A DNA stretch of 64,000 nucleotides from contig QNGE01000104.1 of the NCBI GenBank assembly GCA_008508345.1, positions 278,623 to 342,622 on the forward strand, written 5' to 3'. The notes under the pieces were generated by a model that was not told the DNA's origin, ran no database searches, and saw only the letters and a program-made list of their open reading frames with translations. Positions within the stretch are counted from its first letter, which is position 1, and every line of letters begins with the position of its first letter. Position numbers and translations under genes: made by a program. Below are positions 25,111 through 35,952 of the stretch, one piece after another. Source of the stretch: Paragonimus westermani (taxonomy: Eukaryota > Platyhelminthes > Trematoda > Plagiorchiida > Troglotrematidae).

Positions 25111-28100
25111 TGGATTAGGTGGCCGCATCAAGAGGAGATGCAATAAATGTCCTGTTGATTCAAATCACTGACCTCCCAGAAGGGACTTCTCTTCAAGTTG
25201 TACTCAGAGAGTTCACAGAGTTCATATCCTGACCGTTACTATCATATGCCCCACGAATGAACTGTAGCAAGGGCAGGACTTTAGTATTTTGCTTAGTTTC
25301 AAGAAAGACTAGCTGGAAAGTCTGTGGGAATGCGGGAGCTCTGAAGGATTGTGGGTTATGCTCAAACTATACTACTACCTATTTATAAGTAGGCGGTCGC
25401 ATAACTTCTTGAGTAAGCTTTAAGAAACAGGAAAGACATCCGGTTCTGTGTAAACTGAAGATAAAGACAACTCCCTTAGTCTGGTTAACTGAAACTAAAT
25501 ATTCGTCGACCTAATAATTTGCTGTAGGTGGAGAACTGATGTGATAGATACCACACCATTTGTGAGCTTTACCGGAACTTCGATAGTTGTACGACTATGG
25601 TGAGATGAAAATACGGACAATGTCGAAATTGTAAAAACTTGTGAGAAATTGCTTGAATAAAGGCAGTCTAGCTATCTGGAAATTTTCTCACTTCAGTAAA
25701 GTATGCACCAGGATGCGAACAGTGCCTACACGTGGAAAGACAAATCTTCAGTGGGTTGTGAACCACACGGACGCAAGGGATAAGTTAAGTAGGCCAGTTG
25801 CCGAGTCAAAGATCAGTGGACGATCTAAGTCCGATGTTGTTTTGTGGACTGCATTTGAATAAGACAGCGTGTACAGTTAATTTAAACAATTAAAAATTGC
25901 TCTCCTAAAGTGTAATTTTTCTAACGAACTTACTCGGTACTGACTTAAGATACTGACCCTCCTCGGTTGTTTATGCAATTTATTTTAACAACACTTCAAA
26001 AGTCATACATTACTTAGTCGCCTCATTTGTAGTGATTAAGCAAACAGCAGCCAGGGCTAGTATGTGCTCATTAAAAGTTGATCAAAAGAAGACGGAAAAT
26101 GCTTACCACGTAAACGGTTCACGGATCCGCCACTATGACTTACTCGCCAGGTTGGAGTTTCAAGCAGGTGTGAATCAGTACACATTAACCGGTATAACTC
26201 ACTCATCCTGCATTCAAACGCGTCGTCCATGCAGGTTTCTATTGCAGGCATCAACAGACGAATCACAAAACAAATGACCGCGCACACACAGGCATGTGTA
26301 CGCACGTACAGCGTCGTAGTCTCATATTTCAAGGTCATAATCGCATTGTTACCTAAATCGCACATTCCATAGTTTTGAGAGCAGAAAGAGGCTTATGCGC
26401 TTAATCTGGCAAACGACTTTGTGGCATACAGCACAATAGGATTTAGTTGAACAGGCAAAAATTTTCAGAATGCTTCTTTGTTTTCATTGGAGCTTATATG
26501 ATTTCGAAAGTGGAGCCTCATTTGTGGGTTAATTGGCCATTTATCTCAGATCCACTGAAGTCCGTAGATCAAAGCGGAACTCACGAGCACTCGAAGGAAT
26601 TACTTAGGAACTCAGTCCCCCTCAGGAGTGGCTTTCTACTTCATAAAGTAGGGCAGTATAAGTAGTATGTGTGGGATTGCCGAAGTTCAACGGAGGCGCA
26701 CTACCGGTTTCCTAATATTAGGTGGTGTGGTATAAATTCGCCGGCACGCACAGCTGATGGAAAGCAATAACGACAAAAACGACGAAATCTGATTAATATC
26801 TATATAATGATTACGTCACATGTTACCTCCGTAGTTCCTTAAGACCGAATGCGAGTCAACGGTAGGTGGTGTTTGATGGAAAACCGTATTTAAAAAAATA
26901 GTTTCTCTAGTTTATCGTGAAAATGGTCTGAGAGTTCTTATGCGGTCATTTCTTTACTTGTCGTCTGACTTTCAAGCCTCGGTAACGGAAGAAGTTTGAA
27001 CAAGTTGGGAAACTACCTAGACAGTAGTTTCTGGAATTAAGTTGACCAGTCGCACTTTTGCTAAGCTCACACAATCAGGTTGATTCACTTTGAAACTGAG
27101 CGTAAGAGTGGAATCTCTTTCGAATTAGAGACCATCATTGATGTGCATAGTTATCTAGATCAAGAGTCTAGCTGCCACAATCATAGTTGAGAAGAGACCA
27201 CACAGTCTAAATCAAAGCGCTGTTCATCGGGTTTAGTTAGATTGACAGTCTTAGCATGATTGCGAAACTGTGATATCTATGTTGTTCTTTACTGTTAACT
27301 GTTGTCATCTCTCAACCACCAGTTATGGGCGATTGTTGTCAAATATACATGTACTACGATTCACTCATGCCTTTGTGTGTAGTTTATAAGCCAGTAGTCA
27401 ACAGGCTATGATCTAATGTGAGTGACGTTCAACTTGCAACATCTCTGACTATCCAGTGGCAGCTTCGTGAAAGTTGATTAGCAAGGATGAGCATAGCCAG
27501 CGGGTTAATGGTATGAAGTTAGTTAGACGATAGGATTGTGAGTTGGTTGGAGGTAAATCGTGTCTGTGCGGTTTTATAGTGAAACACAGTATGAAAGTTA
27601 AGAGGGGGTACACTGGAAGTGGCTGCTGTTGAACTAGGTCAGTGTCAAATACGGGTGAAAACTGATTTACCAGTCCAGCAGTTATGCATAACTGGTGGTG
27701 CGTGAGAATAAACATGTTTGGCAGTCAGAACACCGGTAAATCGAAATCACCTATGTGCCACCAAGCGAGTAATGTAGACTATTCAAGATCGACTCAGCTG
27801 TGACCACACAGATGGTCAGTATGTTCCAATATGAGCAAACGGTGAATTCAAAGAGTGTATGTCTGTACAGTATTCCGCCCATCTGTTGCTCTGTTATTAA
27901 GAAAAGACGTCAAATGCTGAACTCTGAAGCATTTAGCCTGATATAGGTCACTTCAGTGTACAGGTGATTTTGTGGGCATGGAGCAGATCTAATTTCGAGT
28001 TCTTTTAACACACAGTAAATGACCCAGTTTAACCAAACTTTCCGCAAAGGGAAACTTTAGTAACCTCATATCTATCCTAGTGGCCCATCATAAGAAACTT

Positions 28101-29580
28101 CGTGAATGCCAATCATTTTTCTTAGTTCTATCAATATTGTATGATAGTATCCAGGAGTGAGCGGGCCATGCAGTTCAGCATAGCAGAAAAATATCTGAGA
28201 ATTATGTGCCTCTTGTACATTTTAACCACAGTTTTACAGTTTTTCAGATGGACTGAATTTGTATATATTCAGTGTTCTAGTTTACTCATGCAGACGTATG
28301 TGGGCAAGCAATACCTTTACTGGTGATGCAAAAATCACCAGTTGAGAGCATCACATGTTTTGTTGTTTGTCCCGTGTTAGTTTACAACCCACCAGATCCG
28401 CGCCAGGTATCACGTTCAAAAGCAGAAATACGAAACGTCCTATTGAAATGATGGAAGCTCAAAGACCCCTTAATGGAATAAACGTTTCAAGCTGTTTACA
28501 TAAAAGTATGAACAAAAAACATGTCAGTTCAAAACGCAGTCGCTGAATAGCTCATTATAGGCAATCCAAGTTTAGACGGAACAAAAACATCAAAAAATGT
28601 ATTGTCAAGTTGAATAAATCTAAACAAGTAGTGTTCATTTTGTACAAGAACATTTGGTGTGGACTGCATATGAAAATGAAGGCAATTATGAAAATATGTA
28701 AAATAACGTATGGTAGTTTTCAAAGGTCTGATAATGACTTAACCGGCAACAGCTAATGACTTGTCTATGAGTTACAGTGTGAGATTCACAGTTTAATTTC
28801 TAAATTCATCGATTAATAAGGTGGTCACTCGGAACATTTATCCGAAATGGAAGCCGAGTGACTTTAATCGGAGCACCCTGAGGTTAACAAACGCAATGCA
28901 TGTGATATTTGGACTGTGTGAGGTAAGCAGAGCAACGATAGTGTGGATCAGCAATGGAAACTGAAGTGTTTGAGTTCAGATTTATACGATGGCGAAGTTA
29001 CTACCACACACAAGAGTAGAGCTTGTTTGAAACATTCTGTTTTTTTGCAAGCAGTCACGAATCCGACTGAAGTGAGGTCACGAATATCCGATCAAAGTGA
29101 CCTGATAAGTAGGCTTGAAAATCCCACTGAACTGGCGCGAAAGTAGCAGATATCGATCCATTTGTGAAATTTGAGACTCTCAGTTGCTCAAACAAAACCC
29201 ACATAACAGTAGTTGAGCACCACGTGAATGAAAGTTGCACAACAAAATGAGGTAGAAGAACATGAATCAGATGATCCGCTTAACGGTCACATTGTATCAC
29301 ATGATCACGGTTCCTTGTGGGTCAATGAACTTCATACAGATTAACAAGTTTCGACCAGCCACTTACAGGCCAAATCGATCTGCTTTGTATTCAGCCTTCT
29401 GTACTCAGTGGTTTTTGATCACAGTATGGTTAAACATTCATTACACCGACTTAGCTATTTCACTCCAGAAAATTACATTGATGCCATTCACAAACTGTAT
29501 AAATGAATGAGGTAATACAGAAATATATTTTCGTGGATGGTAATACCAAATGTGCTCAAGAAAGATAATGTGTATTCTGA
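25111..29580. other. Stretch without recognisable genes; one possible ribozyme relic
   Basis: Open frames of 60-102 codons occur (for example 26057-26365 minus and 27449-27715 minus) but I recognise none. A possible hammerhead relic lies near 26690-26740: on the plus strand GCGCACTACCGGTTTC is followed by the self-complementary CCTAATATTAGG, but the CTGATGAG part is missing. Confidence 0.4.
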
Positions 29581-30047
29581 ATGCGTTGAAGCTGAACACG
29601 TTGCGTTCACATCGAACACAGATTCAAGCAACGTTTCAGTAAAAATTACGCTATAACTGGCTGGCTACAAAGTCTATCTGAATGCGAAGGATGCGATCAA
29701 ATATGAGTGATGGTCAACTTGAAAATAAACCAAATCCCCGACTACTCATCAGTAAGCTATAACTGAAGTTTGTTTGTTCTGCAAATAGCGTGCACCTAAT
29801 TAGTTACTGTGTAGTCAAAAGTTGCCACACAACGTGTCGGACTGAGTGGACACTATCACTGGGACTATTAATCCGCATGCACAAAACAGGTGATGTATCG
29901 ATTGGCTTTGGCTACAGCCTGTGCCAATAAACGTATGAAGTTGTACAATTAATGTCAAACAGATTTTGTGTGTGCTTTTCCGAATGAAACTGTGCTTGTT
30001 GACAACAATTATGGTATCTGAATTGCCGTGGAGTTTTCACTGGAAAA
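29581..30047 (+). repeat. Left arm of a long inverted repeat (foldback-like)
   Basis: This segment is inverted at 31186-31514. From 29756 to 30030 the two arms are identical over 275 bp by direct reading. Outside that core the left arm has two extra blocks: a SINE fragment (29660-29755) flanked by a 10-bp duplication, and about 32 bp at 29596-29627. The whole unit spans 29581-31514 with a spacer of about 1.1 kb. It could be a foldback-type or MITE-like element with long terminal inverted repeats, but I found no clear target duplication at its outer ends. Confidence 0.8.
29660..29755 (+). mobile_element. 5'-truncated SINE fragment with target-site duplication
   Basis: A 96-bp insert begins GCTGGCTACAAAG and ends CCCCGACTACTCATCAGTAA. 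It is flanked on both sides by GCTATAACTG (29650-29659 and 29756-29765), which occurs only once at the matching place in the other inverted-repeat arm (31186-31514). That is a direct insertion footprint with an empty-site comparator. The same 3' end appears in the SINE copy at 33037-33351. The truncated 5' end and the target duplication are what target-primed reverse transcription by a LINE partner would leave. Confidence 0.8.
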
Positions 30048-31185
30048 TCGGAGATTTTTGGTCTTTATTAAACTCGCCCTTCTGAAGAAGTTGTAAGCAT
30101 ATACGGTGTAAATCTACTATGTACCTCCACATAAAAAATTAATGGGTTTCAATTTCCGTATTGTCTTTGGTGTGAAGGGTACAATGCTTTTTAGATATGT
30201 ATACTTGATCCATACCGACCGCCTACTGAGCACTGAATCCGGCTATTCTGTTGACTCTCAACCCGAATATTGAGCAGAAGTTCTCAGGAACATTTAATTC
30301 CTCTAGATTTACAAGTTTTAAACATCAGAGCTTCTCAGATCATACCCAAATCGATAGGAAATGCAGATGGCCGGAATAATAGGCGAATACCTATCCAATT
30401 TTTCGATGAACTGTGATTCAGTCTCAAAGTTATTACTGGCTTGTACACAGTTTGATCACATTTTATTTTAATCGTGTCGTATACTACTCACTAGTGCTAG
30501 TGACTACTATTATATATATATATATATAAGGGACCGATTGCCGAAACCACCGGCAATTCTCAGCATTGGGAATCACAGAATCTTGACTGTGGTTGCTGGA
30601 AACCAGTGTTGGGTGTCTACGTAGAAAATAGATCTCTACGATTTGTATCGAATGGTGTGATACAATCAGCATGCGGATGATTGTAGAAGGTCGTGGTGGC
30701 CTATTTACATTTAAATTGTAATGTTTTCCTGAAAATAAACAACCCCTAAGAAAACTTGTCTTATACAGTTCACTTTCTACCATCAGTTTAAACGCGAATG
30801 AAGGAATATACAAAACATTATCCTAATAAATGAATATCCTTGATAAGTAACAAGTATCTTGGCCGTTTTATTTATAGAAACATTCACACATTAGGTATAG
30901 TTTACTGTTATTTATCCCGAACTCCTTTACTCCACATAGTTCGCGTGTGATTACCTGAGTGACTTGTATGTCTTTGTGTAGCTTCGTTATTTGAAAATTC
31001 GGAGGATTACACGCACTCTGGAGATAGGAAATAGCAAGTGTGTGTGTGTTATTTAATACTATTAACAAGTGGGTACAGTAAAAGCATTGTCATCGGATCA
31101 CACACCAAAAATCTTTAATGGAGTTTTTTGAATTGGTACAACACGCAGTGGTGGGGTTTTGCAAAAGGTTGATCGAAGTGATCGT
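30048..31185. other. Spacer of the inverted repeat
   Basis: This sequence separates the two arms. It includes a 109-codon minus-strand frame (30484-30813) whose end runs through a TA repeat, so it is not convincing as a gene, plus a (TA)9 tract and a short GT run near 31037. No transposase is visible. Confidence 0.5.
30511..30528. repeat. (TA)9 microsatellite
   Basis: Nine TA units are visible inside the spacer of the long inverted repeat. Confidence 0.9.
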
Positions 31186-31514
31186 TTTTCCAATAAAAAT
31201 TCACGGCAATTCAGATACCATAATTGTTGTCAACAAGCACAGTTTCATTCGGAAAAGCACACACAAAATCTGTTTGACATTAATTGTACAACTTCATACG
31301 TTTATTGGCACAGGCTGTAGCCAAAGCCAATCGATACATCACCTGTTTTGTGCATGCGGATTAATAGTCCCAGTGATAGTGTCCACTCAGTCCGACACGT
31401 TGTGTGGCAACTTTTGACTACACAGTAACTAATTAGGTGCACGCTATTTGCAGAACAAACAAACTTCAGTTATAGCATTAACTTTTACTGAAACGTTGCT
31501 CAGCTTCAACGCAT
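31186..31514 (-). repeat. Right arm of the long inverted repeat; empty SINE site
   Basis: This is the inverted copy of 29581-30047. Read on the minus strand, GCTATAACTG is followed directly by AAGTTTGTTTG, with no insert, so this arm preserves the pre-insertion state of the site occupied by a SINE fragment in the left arm. Identity is complete from 31202 to 31476. Confidence 0.8.
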
Positions 31515-31903
31515 TTACAGTACGCATCAGTTACTGCACAGATGTGGCATTGGTAACTGTGAACAGTATGTTGTACTGAATATGTAAGTCTACCGTTTAG
31601 ATGAAAACTGAACATGAGAATCGTGTATACTACCAGGTGGAACATGATGGAACACGGGACCGCTTGATCAGGTATGGGAAACCTCATTCTTCTTGAGTGT
31701 GTGACCACTTTCATAAGTTTACTGGTTGGTTGTCTAGTACTTAGTGCCAAATGTATAAATTAATTAAACTTTACTTGTTTTAATTCACTGCTCGTCAAGT
31801 TGCTAAGGTAATTTAAGCAAAATAGTATAAACGTATCTGTATAGGAGAGTTTTGTTCCCAGTTCCATTGTTTCCCGACTATAGCCGATGAAATCACAACA
31901 CAG

Positions 31904-32094
31904 TTGTAATGTGCTGTTTGTGCAAATCGGGTTTTTCGGGTATCATGTGGTCATTAACAAAATTGGACAGTCTATACACTTTTAATCCTGGCCATTGTCA
32001 ACTGAGGCTGATCGTGGGGGGAGGAGCTGCTCAGTGTACACCCAAAATTACACTTAAAATATCGGATGTGGGCAAAGCAGAGAAGTCCGTTTAA
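31904..32094 (+). CDS. Candidate terminal exon, product unrecognised
   Basis: An acceptor (ATCACAACACAG) opens a 63-codon stretch ending in TAA. The peptide includes VMCCLCKSGFSG near the start, a glycine-rich RLIVGGGAAQC stretch and ITLKISDVGKAEKSV at the end. No family is recognised and no upstream exon was identified. It lies between the inverted repeat and the SINE cluster. It could be chance. Confidence 0.2.
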
Positions 32095-33036
32095 AAGCTC
32101 GCTTTTGGAAGTTGTTTGATAAAAGTGTACATCAGCTAGCAATTTTATAGAGTACATTAACAAGTTTATACAGCTTCCGGTGCACCAACTTATTTATTAG
32201 GCTGAAGTGTATTTGGTGTGGCTCACTGGATAGGTAAAACTTCCAAAAAACAACTCAAGTTGATCGTTTCTTAGTTTATTCTGTACAGTTCCAATGTGTA
32301 CATTCTCTTATAATGCAGAACCCTGGAAAGCGGCACATTTCAAACTATTGCATGCTCACTGGTGACGTCCTTCAGCATAACTGTACAGTGTCATGTTTCA
32401 GATGGGCATTGCACACGAACTGAACAAGTAAAGAGAGTTATATCGTACACAGAACTCAGTAACTACGGTGAGACCAGAAGACCAAAAGAAGCTGGGGTTT
32501 TAACTGTGGAATTGGGATCGAAGCTGCAACGATCATTGGCAACACCGAACTTTTGTTGCCCAACCGTTGAACATATAAAACTGTTTCCAGTGTTCGGAAA
32601 TTGCAACAACTCTCTCAACTGTATTACTGCATTCAATGCTCGCTCAAGAACTTTTCTCTTATGAACCCGACAGCAAGTGATTATGTCTGGGAGAATCTCA
32701 TTAAGTAATGCGGATTTACTCAGGACTATATTCTGAGTTCACATATGTCTGAATATGCTAAACAACGTTTTGACAAGTTCCGTTTTATAATTCTACATCT
32801 GTTGAGGTGTACACGTCGGCAAATCCAAGGGGGAGCTGCGTTTAAATGCACTTCGCATTGCACCACTAATTCTTCAGTTAATGGAGATATCAAGAATCAG
32901 AACAGTATCTTAATATTGATGATCAGAGTTTGGGTGGTTTTAACGTGTAAACCTTCCAACACTAGCAAGACATCATCAGCCTAGCGGTTAGTGTCATACA
33001 TCAACATTAGCTACCTTGAATATGACAGAAATAAGT
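32095..33036. other. Stretch without recognisable genes
   Basis: A 100-codon frame (32362-32664) and a 79-codon frame (32745-32984) are open on the plus strand, but neither has recognisable motifs or clear splice boundaries. Confidence 0.4.
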
Positions 33037-33351
33037 AAATTACTGATGAGTAGTCGGGGATTTGGTTCATTTTCAAGTTGACCATCACTCACATCTGATC
33101 GCAGCCTTCGCATTCAGATAGACTTTCCAGCCAGCATCTTTCGAAAATAAGCATTGGACTTGAGTTTCGCTCTCATTAGAGCTCATCAGTAGTGCATATC
33201 CTTGCCACGGCCGGGATTTGAACTCCGGACATTCCAATCATGAGGCAACTGTGTTGACCACTGAGCGCGCCATTGACCTTACATTGACCGAATTATCAAA
33301 TCTAAACGCTCAACTTGAAAATAGACCAAATCCCCGACTACTCATCAGTAA
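33037..33351 (-). mobile_element. tRNA-derived SINE with hammerhead ribozyme; ends inverted
   Basis: Read on the minus strand, this unit has a tRNA-like head. The A box is GCTCAGTGGTCA (33255-33266) and the B box is GAGTTCAAATCCC (33213-33225), at tRNA-like spacing. A hammerhead motif follows (33151-33195), then a tail ending CCCCGACTACTCATCAGTAA. A/B boxes imply RNA polymerase III transcription. The last 40 bp or so of the tail (33038-33077) is repeated in inverted orientation at the other end (about 33312-33351) with only a 2-base swap, so the unit has inverted ends as well as SINE structure. Copies or fragments lie at 24934, 29660, 33501, 35781, 38471 and 50970. This is the best-preserved copy. 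Confidence 0.75.
33151..33195 (-). ncRNA. Hammerhead ribozyme motif, near-intact, short stem III
   Basis: On the minus strand the core CTGATGA is followed by stem II GCTCT-AATG-AGAGC (five perfect pairs), then GAAAC, TCAA, GTC and CAATGC. GAAA plus GTC allow a minimal stem III (A-U, C-G) with a TCAA loop and cleavage after GTC. Stem I would pair GCACTA with CAATGC, with two A.C mismatches in this copy. The copies at 24934 (GCATTA) and 35781 (GCATTG) indicate an ancestral GCATTG/CAATGC, which pairs perfectly over six positions. Covariation of this kind supports a real ribozyme. Hammerheads inside SINE-like Sm-alpha elements of schistosomes are established; activity of this copy is inferred only. 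Confidence 0.75.
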
Positions 33352-33500
33352 TCTAAAATATCGCCTTGCATGTTTAATGAGTTCAGTGATCTCGACCTGT
33401 TTCGGAAGTCCTAATCGCGGGGTTATCGATCGGAGTTAACAGGCAATAACTGTGTCCCCTCTCGAGGCGATACGGCAACCTGATCATTGTTCACAAGCGA

Positions 33501-33570
33501 GAGTTGCTGAGCGTTCAGATTTGATAATTCGGTCAATGTGAGGTCAAGGGCGCGCTCAATGGTCAACACA
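33501..33570 (+). mobile_element. SINE fragment, tRNA-like head region
   Basis: The block from GTTGCTGAGCGTTCAG through TTTGATAATTCGGTCA to GCGCTCAATGGTCAACA matches the minus-strand head of the neighbouring SINE at 33037-33351, in the opposite orientation. It includes an A-box-like stretch but stops before the B box and ribozyme. Confidence 0.6.
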
Positions 33571-33709
33571 CATTAATCACAGAACAACCGTGCCTCTGAC
33601 AGTGTGGTTCAAACCGTCTCAATACGAAATTTGGTAATGGGAAGAGAGCATCATACGATTAGATTAATTAGATTTAGCATCAGTGTTGAGACCCGATTGC
33701 AAAAAATCA

Positions 33710-33765
33710 GGACTTTCGCCCGATTCGAACAATCAGCAATCGGTCTACCGGCTGAGCCACGAAGG
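33710..33765 (-). mobile_element. tRNA-like SINE head, truncated
   Basis: The minus strand shows a consensus A box, TGGCTCAGCCGG (33748-33759), and a B-box-like GTTCGAATCGG (33720-33730). The boxes are only about 17 bases apart, too close for a functional tRNA gene, so the anticodon region is missing. It is probably a diverged tRNA-derived SINE head of a different subfamily from the hammerhead copies next to it. Confidence 0.4.
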
Positions 33766-35106
33766 CTTGCTAGAAGCTCGGAACCTTTACATTTGGACTC
33801 GGTTATCTATCCTCCTCACTGTGCCTTACAAAGTCCACTAAATGGTTCACAGGATGGAATGCCCCGATAGGATTTTTCGAACAGTTCACGCTGGAATCCA
33901 TCGACGCCACTGTTGAGTACAAAAATTGTGTTACTACTAACAAAAAGCTCCAATTTCGATGTTTCCCACTAATTCAGGCATTCTGTCACTCCATATGGCG
34001 TTTCTAGCCAGCGATTCTATTGATTGCCTAATCTCCAGCAATTTGGGTTAAACCTACTGCCGAAACACTCAGTGCCTTCATTAGTTGTAATTGTCTTGCT
34101 GCATGACCATTCTCTGATTCTATTTACCTATTAGTGAGGATCACTTCAGAGATTGCTCGACGTACAGAGTTTGATCCTAGTTCAGACAGAACCACACACT
34201 ACTGAGGAGTCTCCAAAAGGAGCAAGGGTGAGACCAAGTGCTACTGTTCACTCTCTCTGACCACTGAATAGGCAAGATTTAAATGACTACAAATAATGTT
34301 GGGATAACTACACAGTCGGCGGCAGTTGTTCATCGGTTAACTTATCGTGATGACAGAAGCCGAAAGACATCTTTTCACTCATGTGGCGATGAAGGAATTA
34401 GATTTCGAGATGTGTGATTGAAGGCCCTTATAGTGCGGTTGACTGTGAGTGACTGACCAACTGATAGACCTTGGAAACAAGTACGGCCCCTAAATGGCGC
34501 ACATGAACATGAGAGACCTGACAATGGAAAAACCTAATCTAAGAAAGCGGGAGAAATATGGGACAGAGGAGTGGATGAATCAGAGGAGTAGATGCTAATG
34601 CAACCTAAACACGACGACATAAACGATCGGATTAAGGTAGCGAACAGCATCACGACAAATTAAAATAAGTAACTTGAAAAACAAAGAAGGCAGCAGGACC
34701 AACACGGTCCAGGTTTCGGAAAGGTGTACAGTAAATGAATCCTTCACTGTATTTTCAAAAGTGTTCTTATGTTCAGTCGTTCAGTTGACTAGAAACAGAT
34801 TAGTGTTACTGATACTACTTTATTGGCCTTACACACTTTTGGACTAGTGTTGTTTGGCCTTTCTTTAATTCGATTCCTACGATTTCATAATCTCGATGAC
34901 TTCGTGACTTGGTTGTTATATTTAGCACTCTAGGTGTGTAACTTATCCAACTGTCCCCATAGTTCGTGCTAAGAGTGATAGACAATCGCAATTATCTGAC
35001 CGTTTTGATGGAGCACTCTGATGTTTGTTAGGCAGCTCGCTGAACAGTGCACTTGATGATCGAAGCACATGTGGTAGGGGTGTGTTATATTGAAATTGTA
35101 GTTTAC
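33766..35106. other. Stretch without recognisable genes
   Basis: No gene, RNA or repeat that I can name was seen here. The AT-rich sequence contains only short open frames. Confidence 0.45.
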
Positions 35107-35278
35107 TTTGATATTTGCCCCAACCGAAAAAAACGAAGTGACTAGCCAGTAGATCTGCGCATAAGTGTGATCAAAATTGAATGGATCCTGCGGTAACCGA
35201 CGGCAATCACCAATCGTTGTCAGGTGCGCATCACGCTGAAGTCGTAGACTGACGTCCGAGGATAACAGAGATGAGCAT
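35107..35278 (-). CDS. Candidate internal exon, product unrecognised
   Basis: On the minus strand a good acceptor (GTCGTTTTCCAG) starts a 172-nt open stretch that stops at a donor (ATCAAA|GTAAAC). The encoded peptide looks protein-like, for example SDVSLRLQRDAHLTTIGDC followed by QDPFNFDHTYAQIYWLV. The surrounding frame is open for 123 codons (34969-35340). No domain is recognised and no partner exon was identified. Confidence 0.3.
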
Positions 35279-35780
35279 CTGGAAAACGACTTCAATGAAA
35301 AAGAGTGTAAGAGTGCGCGCATGCCGCAATAATTCCCCACAAGAATCTCGGAGTCACTTAGACCAACCTGTTAGGTTGTAAAACACGGTGGTTAGAGAAG
35401 ATACACAGGTTTCCAGTATTGTGTTCCTAGACTAAAGACGACCGTAAACTGCTTGAAAATCGATCAACTATCACAGTGAGAGTAGCACTGTTACATACCA
35501 CCAGTTTCGAACTTCTCCTTTTAGCAACGAAGGACAAAATTGGATATGCGCATTTGCACAAACTACCCAGTGATTATTACCTACAAACGTTCACCTGTTT
35601 ATAAGTAAAATGCTGGAAAAAAATGCCAGCAGAATTATGCAATTCTAACCAATAGTTCACAGTTCAGCAACATATAAATACTAACCAGACGGGAAGTTGA
35701 CTGCTATAAGTGAGGTGTCACTCAGGATTGGCCACAGGTCGGTATATGATTAGATAACTTGATTTCCTTCTCCCTCAAAA

Positions 35781-35952
35781 GACACATTCCACTGGAGCTT
35801 TCCACCTGTTACAGTTCATCAGCAATGCCATGGCCAAGATTTGAGCCTCAGTCCACGGTTGCTACGGGGCTAACGCGTGAACCACAACAGCATGTCAGTT
35901 ATGACTGAATCATCCGGTGGGCGTTCAGCTACATTCGCTTACGAGTAATGCA
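35781..35952 (-). mobile_element. SINE copy, decayed hammerhead
   Basis: On the minus strand the copy shows GTAGCTGAACGCCC, GATTCAGTCATAACTG, a B-box-like GAGGCTCAAATCTTGG and a hammerhead relic. The relic begins GCATTGCTGATGA, giving the perfect version of the 5' half of stem I, but stem II and the GAAA region are degraded. It is a diverged member of the family at 33037-33351. Confidence 0.55.

Noticed and set aside
33710..33765. Functional tRNA gene
   Set aside because: The A and B boxes are too close to allow an anticodon arm; it is a truncated tRNA-like SINE head.
33603..33870. 88-codon plus-strand frame
   Set aside because: It is the complement of a tRNA-like SINE head and downstream repeat sequence, not a gene.
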